A stretch of 64,000 nt of DNA from Jeotgalibacillus soli (lineage in GTDB: Bacteria; Bacillota; Bacilli; Bacillales; Jeotgalibacillaceae): positions 620,001 through 684,000 of the forward strand of contig NZ_JXRP01000018.1 of assembly GCF_000829435.1 (NCBI RefSeq), written 5' to 3'. Under the pieces are notes generated by a model. The model saw only the letters and a list, made by a program, of their open reading frames with translations, ran no database searches and was not told the DNA's origin. Each line of letters opens with the position of its first letter. The first letter of the stretch is position 1. A program made the position numbers and the translations under genes. Positions 1-7,310 of this stretch are shown here, in pieces.

Positions 1-2
1 TC

Positions 3-347
3 GCGTTTACTTCCATTGTAGGTAACTACTATTACGGTCAAACGAACATCGAATTTATTAAATACAATCCTATTGCCTTAAATATTTATCGAGTAATCGT
101 TTTGGGTATGGTGTACTTTGGTTCTGTGCAAAGCCTTGATATTGTGTGGAACTTAGCAGACGTCTCAATGGCAATTATGGCTCTTATCAACCTTACTGCC
201 ATCTGTTTACTTTCCCCAATAGCCTTTAAAGTTCTAGATGATTATCGCAAACAGAGGCGTCAAGGGCTCGATCCTGTTTTTTATCAACGAAATATACCAA
301 ACCTTAAGAATGCAGAATGCTGGGATGATCAACCCGATAAAGAATAA
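3..347 (+). CDS. Alanine/glycine:cation symporter (AgcS family), C-terminal part
   Basis: This is the last 114 residues of a membrane transporter whose start lies outside the window. The fragment begins FTSIVGNYYYGQ and runs through hydrophobic segments to a charged, cytoplasmic-looking tail ending DDQPDKE. The NYYYGQ-N-E-Y/F pattern followed by WNLADVSMAIMALINL is typical of the C-terminus of sodium/proton-coupled alanine or glycine carriers (AlsT/AgcS). The family imports small neutral amino acids with a cation across the cytoplasmic membrane. The substrate cannot be fixed from this fragment. A clear terminator follows. Confidence 0.85.
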   Translation, partial: AFTSIVGNYYYGQTNIEFIKYNPIALNIYRVIVLGMVYFGSVQSLDIVWNLADVSMAIMALINLTAICLLSPIAFKVLDDYRKQRRQGLDPVFYQRNIPNLKNAECWDDQPDKE

Positions 348-351
348 GTCG

Positions 352-388
352 AAAAGCCGGGATCAATATGTTGATCCTGGCTTTTTTA
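352..388 (+). terminator. Rho-independent terminator after the symporter
   Basis: AAGCCGGGATCAA pairs with TTGATCCTGGCTT around a four-base loop and is followed by a T run. It sits a few bases after the symporter stop codon. Confidence 0.85.
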
Positions 389-617
389 TCCTGTTGTTCG
401 TATCCTGGAACTAGTGAAAGGAGAAATCAATATAGCAAGACAACTGATGGAATAAAATGTATTATCAATTATAATTCGATTCCTAGCAAGGAAATTATTC
501 CATTGCCTGCTGTGCATAGCGTAATGAAGGAATAGGAACAGGGTCAAGTGCTGCTCCATTGATTGAATCTCTGCTATCAGCTCTTCGGATCCCCTTGTTT
601 CCAAACTCTCTTCCAGA

Positions 618-1448
618 CTATCTGTCTCCCCTAGGCATAAATTGCGCTAAAAATGGAGAAATACCAGGGTTTGGAGGAATATCTGCTTCTGTCACAGATA
701 GATCCGGTTCAACCTCATTAAAGAACGCATTTGCTATGGCTACATAACCAGCTTGGTTTGGATGAACATTTGTAGGGTTTGGAAGATAGTTGATGGCATC
801 AACTCCAAAGGCTTCGGAAACTGGAATAAACGGAATACCTCTCTTGATTGATTCCTTTTTGATAATTTCATTAACGGTATTAAGCATCTTTGTAACACCA
901 TCTTTTTGCGTATCCAGTACATTTGGGTATGGAAAGAAATATCCCATTGTATATAAACTTGCAGTTGGATTAATGGAAGTGATCTCATCTAGAATTTGAC
1001 CATATTGAATTCTCATTTGATTGAGTGCAAAGTCTGCTGGGAGCTGCTCAAAGCTGACAGATTGACCTGCAGCGTCCTGTCTGACAAGTCCTAATACATC
1101 GTTAGCACCTGCTGATAAGGTGATTAGAGTTGCTTGTTCAATGCCTTGTCTAACCTGTTCATTTTCTAATAGCTCCAATATATTTGTTGTTGAGAATCCT
1201 GGAACAGCAAAGTCTTTTGAAAAATGAATTAGCAAGTCTTCCTGTGCCAATTTATGCGCAATAATATCCGTGTATCCGGCATCCATCGATTGATAAGGTG
1301 TCACACCTGCAGCAACTGAATCACCAAGTGCTACATAATTCTGTGGTGAAGTAAGTGCTGCATTTGCTGTTGGAATGGCAAAGGGAGCTGCTAAAAGTGT
1401 AAAAGTCATGCTGGCGGGTGCCACTATTTTTTGAATTTTTGTTTTCAT
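618..1448 (-). CDS. Secreted SGNH/GDSL-family hydrolase
   Basis: A 276-residue protein with a signal peptide of about 30 residues (basic start, hydrophobic core, ATANA-like cleavage region). Block I is ALGDSVAAG with nucleophile Ser44. Block III is GANDVLG, and the catalytic His lies in HPNQAGY near the C-terminus. This is the SGNH esterase/lipase fold, which hydrolyses esters or acetyl groups outside the cell. The substrate is unknown. A paralog with the same D/TGYTD segment after block I lies at 35137-35892. The start is a normal ATG with SD-like AGGAGATG upstream. The tail after the His block (about 35 residues, PNPGISPFLAQF) is longer than in the paralog. Confidence 0.85.
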   Translation of the reverse strand: MKTKIQKIVAPASMTFTLLAAPFAIPTANAALTSPQNYVALGDSVAAGVTPYQSMDAGYTDIIAHKLAQEDLLIHFSKDFAVPGFSTTNILELLENEQVRQGIEQATLITLSAGANDVLGLVRQDAAGQSVSFEQLPADFALNQMRIQYGQILDEITSINPTASLYTMGYFFPYPNVLDTQKDGVTKMLNTVNEIIKKESIKRGIPFIPVSEAFGVDAINYLPNPTNVHPNQAGYVAIANAFFNEVEPDLSVTEADIPPNPGISPFLAQFMPRGDR

Positions 1449-1567
1449 TCATTCATCTCCTGTCATAAACAATACAAAATTTCGACAAATCAGTTGCGTT
1501 TAAATGTCTAGTTGTTCACTGTTATTGTATAGGGCTTGAATTGATTTGTCACGATCCTTACATCACT

Positions 1568-1804
1568 CTATCGCTTTGTTTTTCTAGTAAGGTATTCATC
1601 CAATACCTTCAGTTCATCATTTATAAGTTTTTCCATAACTTCAAGATCGTTTGAGTGAACAATCGGGTCTGCTTTCTCCCAGAGTACGTACTCGACAAAA
1701 TAAAAATTTCTTATTCTTCGCAGTACCACAGTTGAAAATGGAAATACATCAAAATAAGCTCGAATTCTTCCGCGCCCTGAATATGTCCATCGAATTAATT
1801 TCAT
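1568..1804 (-). CDS. Small hypothetical protein
   Basis: A 78-residue basic protein beginning MKLIRWTYSGRGRIRAYFDVFPF. The reading frame is open a little further upstream through two other ATG codons. The GGTGATGG element lies right before this third ATG and favours it as the start. There is no signal peptide or membrane segment. The aromatic, beta-strand-like N-terminus is followed by a charged helix ending TRKTKR. I do not recognise the family. It stands alone between the SGNH hydrolase and a decayed patch. Confidence 0.5.
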   Translation of the reverse strand: MKLIRWTYSGRGRIRAYFDVFPFSTVVLRRIRNFYFVEYVLWEKADPIVHSNDLEVMEKLINDELKVLDEYLTRKTKR

Positions 1805-1862
1805 TTCCATCACCATTTTTATCTTAACACGAACATATGTACTGTGTCATTTTTAAAACTAA

Positions 1863-1997
1863 AGAACTCGGGATGCTCCACATCATGAAAAAGACATTGC
1901 TTTATTAATTGTAATGGAAGCATCTGAGCTTCTTGAAATTTTTCACTGGAAAACGAGCGAAGAGGCAAAAAAACAAAATGAAGAAAAATGCCATTAA
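1863..1997 (+). pseudogene. Fragment of a MazG-like nucleotide pyrophosphohydrolase
   Basis: A frame with no start codon, preceded directly by a stop, reads RDAPHHEKDIALLIVMEASE then LLEIFHWKTSEEA and stops. This is the N-terminal core of the all-alpha MazG/RS21-C6 type NTP pyrophosphatase, whose hallmark is the EASELLE-F-W motif carrying Mg-binding Glu residues. About 44 codons remain of a usual 100 or so, and the rest is absent. It is a remnant and not a working gene. Confidence 0.6.
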
Positions 1998-2050
1998 ATA
2001 TCCAGTGTCACTAAAATAAATAATAATCCTACAAGAGTTACATATGGTAC

Positions 2051-2518
2051 TTAATCAAGTCCATTAATATTGGGAATTACAGGAGAGGATCCAGTTGAGA
2101 TGACAACTTTTTCAGCGTAAATAACGTCATTTAAACCAATCTTTATTTTATTTGGGGATTGAAATGATGCTGCACACGCATAAATAGCCGCACCCATTTC
2201 TGTGAAGCGTTCCGTCCTATCATACTTTTGAATGAGGGATTGCGCAGATTTTATATGCTCTTTAACCTTGTTAAAATCTCCTTCTCCTGAAAGATGATAT
2301 ATCCAAACAAAGCTGTAGCTGTTTTCATGGCATCGACTCTTCCAGCTGCATCAATCAATACCTTTGAAGGTACACATCCATAATGAAAACAATCACCATC
2401 CACCAAGAATATCTTTTTTTCTATAAGTGCTGTTTTTTTGCTCCAAGGCTTGCAGCGCCGGATGCAACAGTCATTCCTGCTGAACCTTACCAATCACGAC
2501 AAGTTGGCATCTTTCCAT
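2051..2518 (-). pseudogene. Broken FAD-dependent disulfide oxidoreductase (mercuric-reductase-like), N-terminal third only
   Basis: The original start is ATG at 2518 with SD GAGGAGATGATG. Read with frame changes it gives VVIG, then GSAGMTVASGAASLGAK, TALIEKK, GDCFHYGCVPSKVLIDAAGR, FGYHLSGEGDFNKVKEHIKS and finally STGSSPVIPNINGLD followed by a stop. This is the FAD-binding and redox-active CxxxxC part of the MerA/lipoamide-dehydrogenase-like family. At least three frameshifts are present (near 2485, 2430 and 2300). The NAD-binding and dimerisation domains are missing. It starts 7 bases after the broken DUF1499 gene, so the two were probably one operon. Confidence 0.8.
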
Positions 2519-2524
2519 GTTACA

Positions 2525-2899
2525 TCATCTCCTCATAAGTTTCTGATATCCGTTCCATCTCTTACGGTTGGCATTAAAATCTGTATATCCAACTCTCGAT
2601 ACAGAACGAAAATGAATCACAGTCGAATTTTTATCAAACAAAAATTCTACATCATCCCTGAATCGTAATAGTTTAGTAGGAAAGACAACGTGAATATAAT
2701 GTTCTTTCTCCTTTTTATTAGAAGTTCGATCCAATTAATTGATAATGGTTATAATTTTCTCTGTCAATTCCTGAACAGATCCTCTAAATGCAAGGTGATT
2801 CATTTTTTTGTCAGATCGGTCAGTCTGGGTTGATACACTGTTTGGTTTTTTCGGTAATGGAGCCAAGTGCTCATTTTGTATCCCGATCGATTCACTCAT
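2525..2899 (-). pseudogene. DUF1499 family gene interrupted by one in-frame stop
   Basis: Starting at ATG 2899 the frame reads LAPLPKKPNSVSTQTDRSD and LAFRGSVQELTEKIITIIN, then a TAA. It continues in the same frame with DDVEFLFD and the family signature RSVSRVGYTDFNANRKR. Together this makes about 124 codons, the normal size for a DUF1499 protein, with one nonsense codon (TAA at about 2735-2737) and no frameshift. The downstream half could start at a TTG just after the stop. A sequencing error at this one base is possible, but the neighbouring gene is unmistakably decayed. Confidence 0.75.
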
Positions 2900-3137
2900 T
2901 GACCATTCTTCACCTCATTCTATTATGTTAATAAGATAATTGCATCGACAAGTTCTGTTCATGGCAAAAGTCTGCTCCTTTGCCTTTTATACATTCTAAG
3001 GAATTCAGTCGTTGTCCTCGTACAAGACGCTAATGCTGAATAACCAAAATAAAATTAATTGAATCTGGTATAATTTCAATACATTAGTTATTATTGAAAT
3101 AAATGGTTTAATATCAAATTGAAAATGAGGTGAAGCC

Positions 3138-4394
3138 ATGGACCTCGTAACAATGAATCTCCTTGTGAATTTTTTACTAATTATTTTACCTTTATTTCTA
3201 CTGCAAACCATATACCTGCTGAGATATGTATATCGTTTCAAAGAAATAAAGGGCTGGGTTTTTGCAATTTTCCCTGTTATCTCTGTTTTACTATGTATGT
3301 TATTTCCTGTAGCTTTTGACACTCATTTTCTTTGGGATCTGAGGGGAATTCCATTTATTTTAGGTGCATTATATGGTGGATATAAACTGGGATTCTCTTT
3401 GCTAGCTCTAATTTTATTTGTTCGCTATCCAATGGGTGGAGATGGATTTTATGTCATCCTTATCACGTATACTTTATTGCTGATTTTATTAATTTTTTTA
3501 TCTAGAAGTTTTTTAAAGATGTCTTTAAAGAAAAAAGTAACCTTCAGCAGTGCTATTATTTTAATTTTAACAATTTTAACTATGTATTTAGCAAGTCAGA
3601 TATTTACATTATCAATGGCAATAACCACCCAGATAGAATATATCGTGATTAATGTACTAGGAATGGTTATGATTACTGTGTTGTGGGAAGTTATAAGAAC
3701 TAACTTCGACGTGTTACAAAAACTTATGAAGGCAGATAAGCTTGAAATTGTCAGTCATCTCGCAGCAAGCATATCGCATGAGGTTCGAAATCCTCTCACT
3801 GTAAGCAGGGGATTTATGCAGCTTTCTGCTTTAGAAAGCGTTTCTTCTCATATGAAAAATAAATATATAGAGACAGCTATACAAGAGCTTGACCGTGCTG
3901 CTGAAATCATAAATGATTATTTAATGTTTGCAAAACCAGCGTTAGAAAAAAATGAGAAATTAAGTGTGTTAGAAGAAGTTCATCATTCGGTTAATGTGAT
4001 TACTCCTTTAGCCAATATGAACAATGTAAAAATAAGCGTAACTGAATTAAATTGTGAAAAACACATGATTCTTGGCGATGCGAAGAAGTTCCAGCAATGC
4101 ATAATTAACATTTTAAAAAATGGAATAGAGTCAATGTCTAACGGAGGACAACTCCGTATCAATATTAGCTGTACAAATAACAGTATAGATATTGGTATAC
4201 GGGACCAAGGAAAAGGCATGTCTGAAGAACAGATCAATCGTTTAGGGGAGCCATATTTTACAACAAAGGAAAAGGGAACCGGACTCGGAATGATGGTATC
4301 TTTTAGTATTATAAAAGGAATGAATGGCATCATTAATGTATCAAGCGAACAAGGAAAGGGTACATCGTTTACAATTAAACTTCCAGCTTCTTAA
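3138..4394 (+). CDS. Membrane sensor histidine kinase with 5TM (LytS/YhcK-type) input domain
   Basis: A 418-residue two-component kinase with SD GAGGTGA before the ATG. Residues 1-190 hold about six hydrophobic segments with the RGIPFILGALYGG stretch of 5TMR-LYT sensors. The HisKA H-box is HEVRNPLT with phospho-acceptor His214. The HATPase domain follows with N box NILKNGIESM, G1 DQGKGM, F box PYFTTKEKGTGLGM and G2. The layout resembles Bacillus sporulation kinases of the KinB type, which feed phosphate to Spo0F. No response regulator gene is adjacent, so it is an orphan kinase. The role in sporulation is inference. Confidence 0.85.
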   Translation: MDLVTMNLLVNFLLIILPLFLLQTIYLLRYVYRFKEIKGWVFAIFPVISVLLCMLFPVAFDTHFLWDLRGIPFILGALYGGYKLGFSLLALILFVRYPMGGDGFYVILITYTLLLILLIFLSRSFLKMSLKKKVTFSSAIILILTILTMYLASQIFTLSMAITTQIEYIVINVLGMVMITVLWEVIRTNFDVLQKLMKADKLEIVSHLAASISHEVRNPLTVSRGFMQLSALESVSSHMKNKYIETAIQELDRAAEIINDYLMFAKPALEKNEKLSVLEEVHHSVNVITPLANMNNVKISVTELNCEKHMILGDAKKFQQCIINILKNGIESMSNGGQLRINISCTNNSIDIGIRDQGKGMSEEQINRLGEPYFTTKEKGTGLGMMVSFSIIKGMNGIINVSSEQGKGTSFTIKLPAS

Positions 4395-4452
4395 GGATGG
4401 GCTTAATGTATTCTCTGAATTGAAAAGAATTTTTGATTATTTTTTTTTGCAT

Positions 4453-4490
4453 GATAAAAACCTTCTCAATAAGAAAAGGTTTTTTATCAC
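4453..4490 (+). terminator. Terminator between kinase and convergent membrane gene
   Basis: AAAAACCTTCTC pairs imperfectly with AAGAAAAGGTTTTTT, with a T tail on the plus strand and an A run on the left. It could serve both convergent genes. Confidence 0.7.
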
Positions 4491-4828
4491 GTCAGAAAAT
4501 ACTCTTGATAGGCTATGATGGTAATAAGGAGAAATGCGGCTGTATATCCTAAACATGTAAAATAAATAAGAGATGGGTAGATGATCTTTTTCTCCGGCTG
4601 TAAATTTACGGTTTCAAAACTGCTGGTACTATCAGACAACATTTTAGCCTTTGCTAAATTGCTCGGGACTATAAAGAATCTTACCACAACAATTCCTAAT
4701 AGGCCGACCAGTGCTGCAACATCAATAAACAAAACTTCTGAAAATACTTTGTCAAAAACGAGCATTGTTGCAGTATTCAGTATAATAAGGACTGCTAGTG
4801 TTGCAATTATATTGATTGTTTTTACCAA
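4487..4828 (-). CDS. Small integral membrane protein, unknown function
   Basis: About 113 residues with three hydrophobic segments: near the N-terminus (INIIATLAVLIIL), in the middle (DVAALVGLLGIVVVRFFI) and at the C-terminus (LIYFTCLGYTAAFLLITII). A polar loop of about 25 residues (AKAKMLSDSTSSFE) separates the last two. The frame opens 12 bases upstream with an ATG, but the AAGGATG SD sits right on that ATG. It is well placed for the TTG at 4828, which I take as the start. I do not recognise the family. Confidence 0.5.
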   Translation of the reverse strand: MVKTINIIATLAVLIILNTATMLVFDKVFSEVLFIDVAALVGLLGIVVVRFFIVPSNLAKAKMLSDSTSSFETVNLQPEKKIIYPSLIYFTCLGYTAAFLLITIIAYQEYFLT

Positions 4829-4959
4829 TAAGACACACATCCTTCTTTCGATTAACTACTTCTTTCATTTGCCATTATTATTTTCCCATAAATATGGTCT
4901 CTGTGCTACTTGTTAAGTTTGTTCCTCAAATAAAAATTACAATGATTGGAGAACAAAAT

Positions 4960-5544
4960 ATGATGAAAAAAAATAAAGGATTAATACAGAATGTAGAGCC
5001 GTTTACTCAATATAATGCTATGCTTACAGAACGTGCAAAGCGATCAGCATGCGGTCCAACAACCATTGCAACAATCCTACATTACTGGACTGCTTTTAAA
5101 GACAATATATCGACAGACCATGCCGAAAGGATACGAGAAATCTATTTAACTAGTCATGCAACGTGGATCGGACTTTTCACATGGCAACTAATTCGTACTC
5201 TACGCCGTTTTGGAGAATCCAAACAGATACCCAGGAATGAGATGTGGAAAATGTATGCAACGGAAATTGATCAAATGAGACCTGTAGCCATTAAATTTGA
5301 TAAATGGTTTCGGTATAGGTGGTTCCATGATCAAGCTTTTTTCTATCATTATCACTGGGTAACTGGAATTGGGTATGAAATAAAAAACGGTGAACGGTTT
5401 TTAATCGTTCTGGATAATGGGGGATACAACGCGAAAACAAAAAGGACAAGAGAGAGTAAACAAAGGATCATTTCATTTAAATCTAATTTTCCTATCTTAT
5501 CTATGGTTTCTTTTGAACCTTTTGACAAGCAAAAGGAGAACTAA
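4960..5544 (+). CDS. C39-like papain-fold cysteine peptidase family protein
   Basis: About 194 residues. The frame is open far upstream, but the SD TTGGAGAAC precedes the ATG at 4960, giving MMKKNKGLIQ. The motif RSACGPTTIATILHYW carries the catalytic Cys of the C39/papain-like fold. The His lies in HYHWVTGIGYE and the Asp/Asn in VLDNGG, in the right order. There is no signal peptide and no ABC transporter next to it. It is therefore not a bacteriocin exporter domain; it resembles the stand-alone Peptidase_C39_2 group. Substrate and role are unknown. Confidence 0.6.
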   Translation: MMKKNKGLIQNVEPFTQYNAMLTERAKRSACGPTTIATILHYWTAFKDNISTDHAERIREIYLTSHATWIGLFTWQLIRTLRRFGESKQIPRNEMWKMYATEIDQMRPVAIKFDKWFRYRWFHDQAFFYHYHWVTGIGYEIKNGERFLIVLDNGGYNAKTKRTRESKQRIISFKSNFPILSMVSFEPFDKQKEN

Positions 5545-5683
5545 GAGATCAAATATATCTTTTACTGCGATTCTATATGTTTTGAAACGTATGTTGGTAT
5601 CGTTTCAATATGACAGAAACCATTTTAGGGGTAAAGTCAAAGATTAAAGCATTGGAGCTATAAATATAGGCAATAGAATCAAA

Positions 5684-5715
5684 AAATATTTTGTGAAATA
5701 TTTCACAAAATATTT
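5684..5715. promoter_or_regulatory. Perfect 32-bp palindrome containing a Rex operator
   Basis: The core at 5691-5708 is TTGTGAAATATTTCACAA, a full match to the TTGTGA-N6-TCACAA consensus of the redox repressor Rex, which senses NADH/NAD+. The symmetry extends seven bases further on each side. It lies about 80 bases upstream of a decayed NADH oxidase gene, and NADH-oxidising enzymes are a classic Rex target class in Firmicutes. It is immediately followed by a second small inverted repeat (CGTAGGA...TCCTACG, 5718-5746). Confidence 0.85.
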
Positions 5716-5795
5716 GGCGTAGGAATAGCTTTGTAGCATCCTACGATTAAGTTAGTAAATGATTTCACAAACAAACTATTTGGAGGAATGACAAG

Positions 5796-7128
5796 ATGAC
5801 AATCGCAGTAGTAGGATGCACACATGCAGGTACAGCAGCAGTTAAAAATATGGCAAAGCTCTATCCTGAAGCTACGATCACCGAGTATGAAAAATCTGAC
5901 AATGTCTTTTTCCTTTCTTGTGGTATTGCCCTTTATGTAGGTGGTGTAATCGATAATTTTAACGGACTGTTTTACAGTCCACCAGAAGAAATAACTGCTC
6001 AAGGTGTTAAGTTGAATATGAATCATGGGAAGTGACAGTAATTGATACGGGAAATCAGCTTATTACAGCTAAGAACCTTTCCATTGGAAATATCCTTCAA
6101 GATTCCTATGATAAGCTAATAATGACAACAGGTTCATGGGCAGTAATTCCGAAATTTGAAGGTTTTGAAGTTGATAATATTATTCTTTGTATGAATTATG
6201 CTCATGCTCAAACGGTTATTCAAAAAGCAAAACGAGCATCTAAAATAGCAGTTATAGGTGCAGGGTATATTGGAAACGAGCTTGTGAAGCGTTCAACTCT
6301 TTTTGGCAAAAATGTGACGTTTATTGATAGTGAAAAACGAATTTTGAATCGCTACCTTGATGAAGAGTTTACGAACATTATAGAAGCTGAACTAAACAAG
6401 CGTGGGATAAATCTAGCTCTTAATGAGATGGTGAAGAAATTTGAAGGTGACAATGGGAAGGTAACCAAAGTTGTGACTAATGAGCAGGTATATGATGCAG
6501 ACCTTGTGATCCTATGTATTGGCTCACGTCCCAATACGGATTTATTTAAAGGAAGGGGCAATATGCTACCTAATTGAGCGATCATTATGGACGAATATGA
6601 GGACAAGTGGTAAAAATGTGTTTGCTGCAGGTGACAGCTGTGCGATCTATTTTAATCCCGCTAAACAGCATGCGTATATTCCGTTGGCAACTAATGCGGT
6701 TCGAATGGGAACACTCGCAGCAATAAATCTCATTGATCCAAAGGTACGCTACATGGGAACTCAAGGCACATCAGGTCTTTATATGTACGGATACAACTTA
6801 GCCTCTACAAGAATAACAGAAAATGGTGCCTCAATTTTCGATTTAAAAGTGAATTCCAGCAAAATATCTGATAAATACCGTCCTGAATTTATGCCTGCAA
6901 ATGAGGAAGCCACGCTAAAAGTGATTTGCGAAGAATAGACGGGACGTATAGTGGGTGCGTAAGCAATTTCTAAAGTAGATGTAACGCAAGCAATCAATAC
7001 AATGTCTGTCGTTATACAAAATCAGATGACTATTGAAGAGCTTGGGTAAATCGATTACTTTTCCACCCTCATTTTATAATAAGCCGGTGAATCTGTTAAA
7101 TGAAGCGGGCCTTCAGGCAATTGGCTAA
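5796..7128 (+). pseudogene. Decayed NADH oxidase / CoA-disulfide reductase-like gene
   Basis: Strong SD (TTTGGAGGAATGAC) and ATG remain. The reading frame starts MTIAVVGCTHAGTAAVKN, the FAD-binding fold of NADH oxidases, and includes the redox Cys in SCGIAL. It later gives AVIGAGYIGNEL (NAD-binding), VFAAGDSCAI and, in yet another frame, VDVTQAINTMSVVIQNQMT and NKPVNLLNEAGLQAIG. Frameshifts are visible near 6027, 6598, 6935 and 7055. In-frame stops are at 6575, about 6960 and about 7048. The full family length of about 445 codons is spanned, so this is a whole gene that has died in place and not a fragment. Confidence 0.85.
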
Positions 7129-7138
7129 ACCTTCATCC

Positions 7139-7172
7139 TTTAAAAGCGCTGATCAATTTCAGCGCTTTTATA
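7139..7172 (+). terminator. Terminator of the former NADH oxidase gene
   Basis: AAAAGCGCTGA pairs with TCAGCGCTTTT around a short loop, with a T-rich tail. It still follows the dead gene directly. Confidence 0.75.
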
Positions 7173-7274
7173 ATTTTATAAATCCTACCTTTTACTAAAT
7201 TTACAGTACTTATAATCAATTTAAGATGGATAAAAAAACATAGTAGGGAGGTCCCAAGCGAGTCATGGTTAAAC

Positions 7275-7309
7275 AAAAGCATGATTCAACGCGCTGAATC
7301 ATGCTTTTT
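7275..7309 (-). terminator. Bidirectional-looking hairpin after the MmpL gene
   Basis: AAAGCATGATTCA and TGAATCATGCTTT form a long stem around ACGCGC. T runs occur on the plus side and a shorter one (CTTTTGTTT) on the minus side. It lies directly downstream of the minus-strand exporter. Confidence 0.75.
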
Positions 7310-7310
7310 T

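Noticed and set aside
386..604. Open frame of 72 codons on the minus strand after the SGNH hydrolase
   Set aside because: No SD, no recognisable content; probably non-coding. At best it could be an ancestral C-terminal extension of the hydrolase in another frame, which I cannot support.
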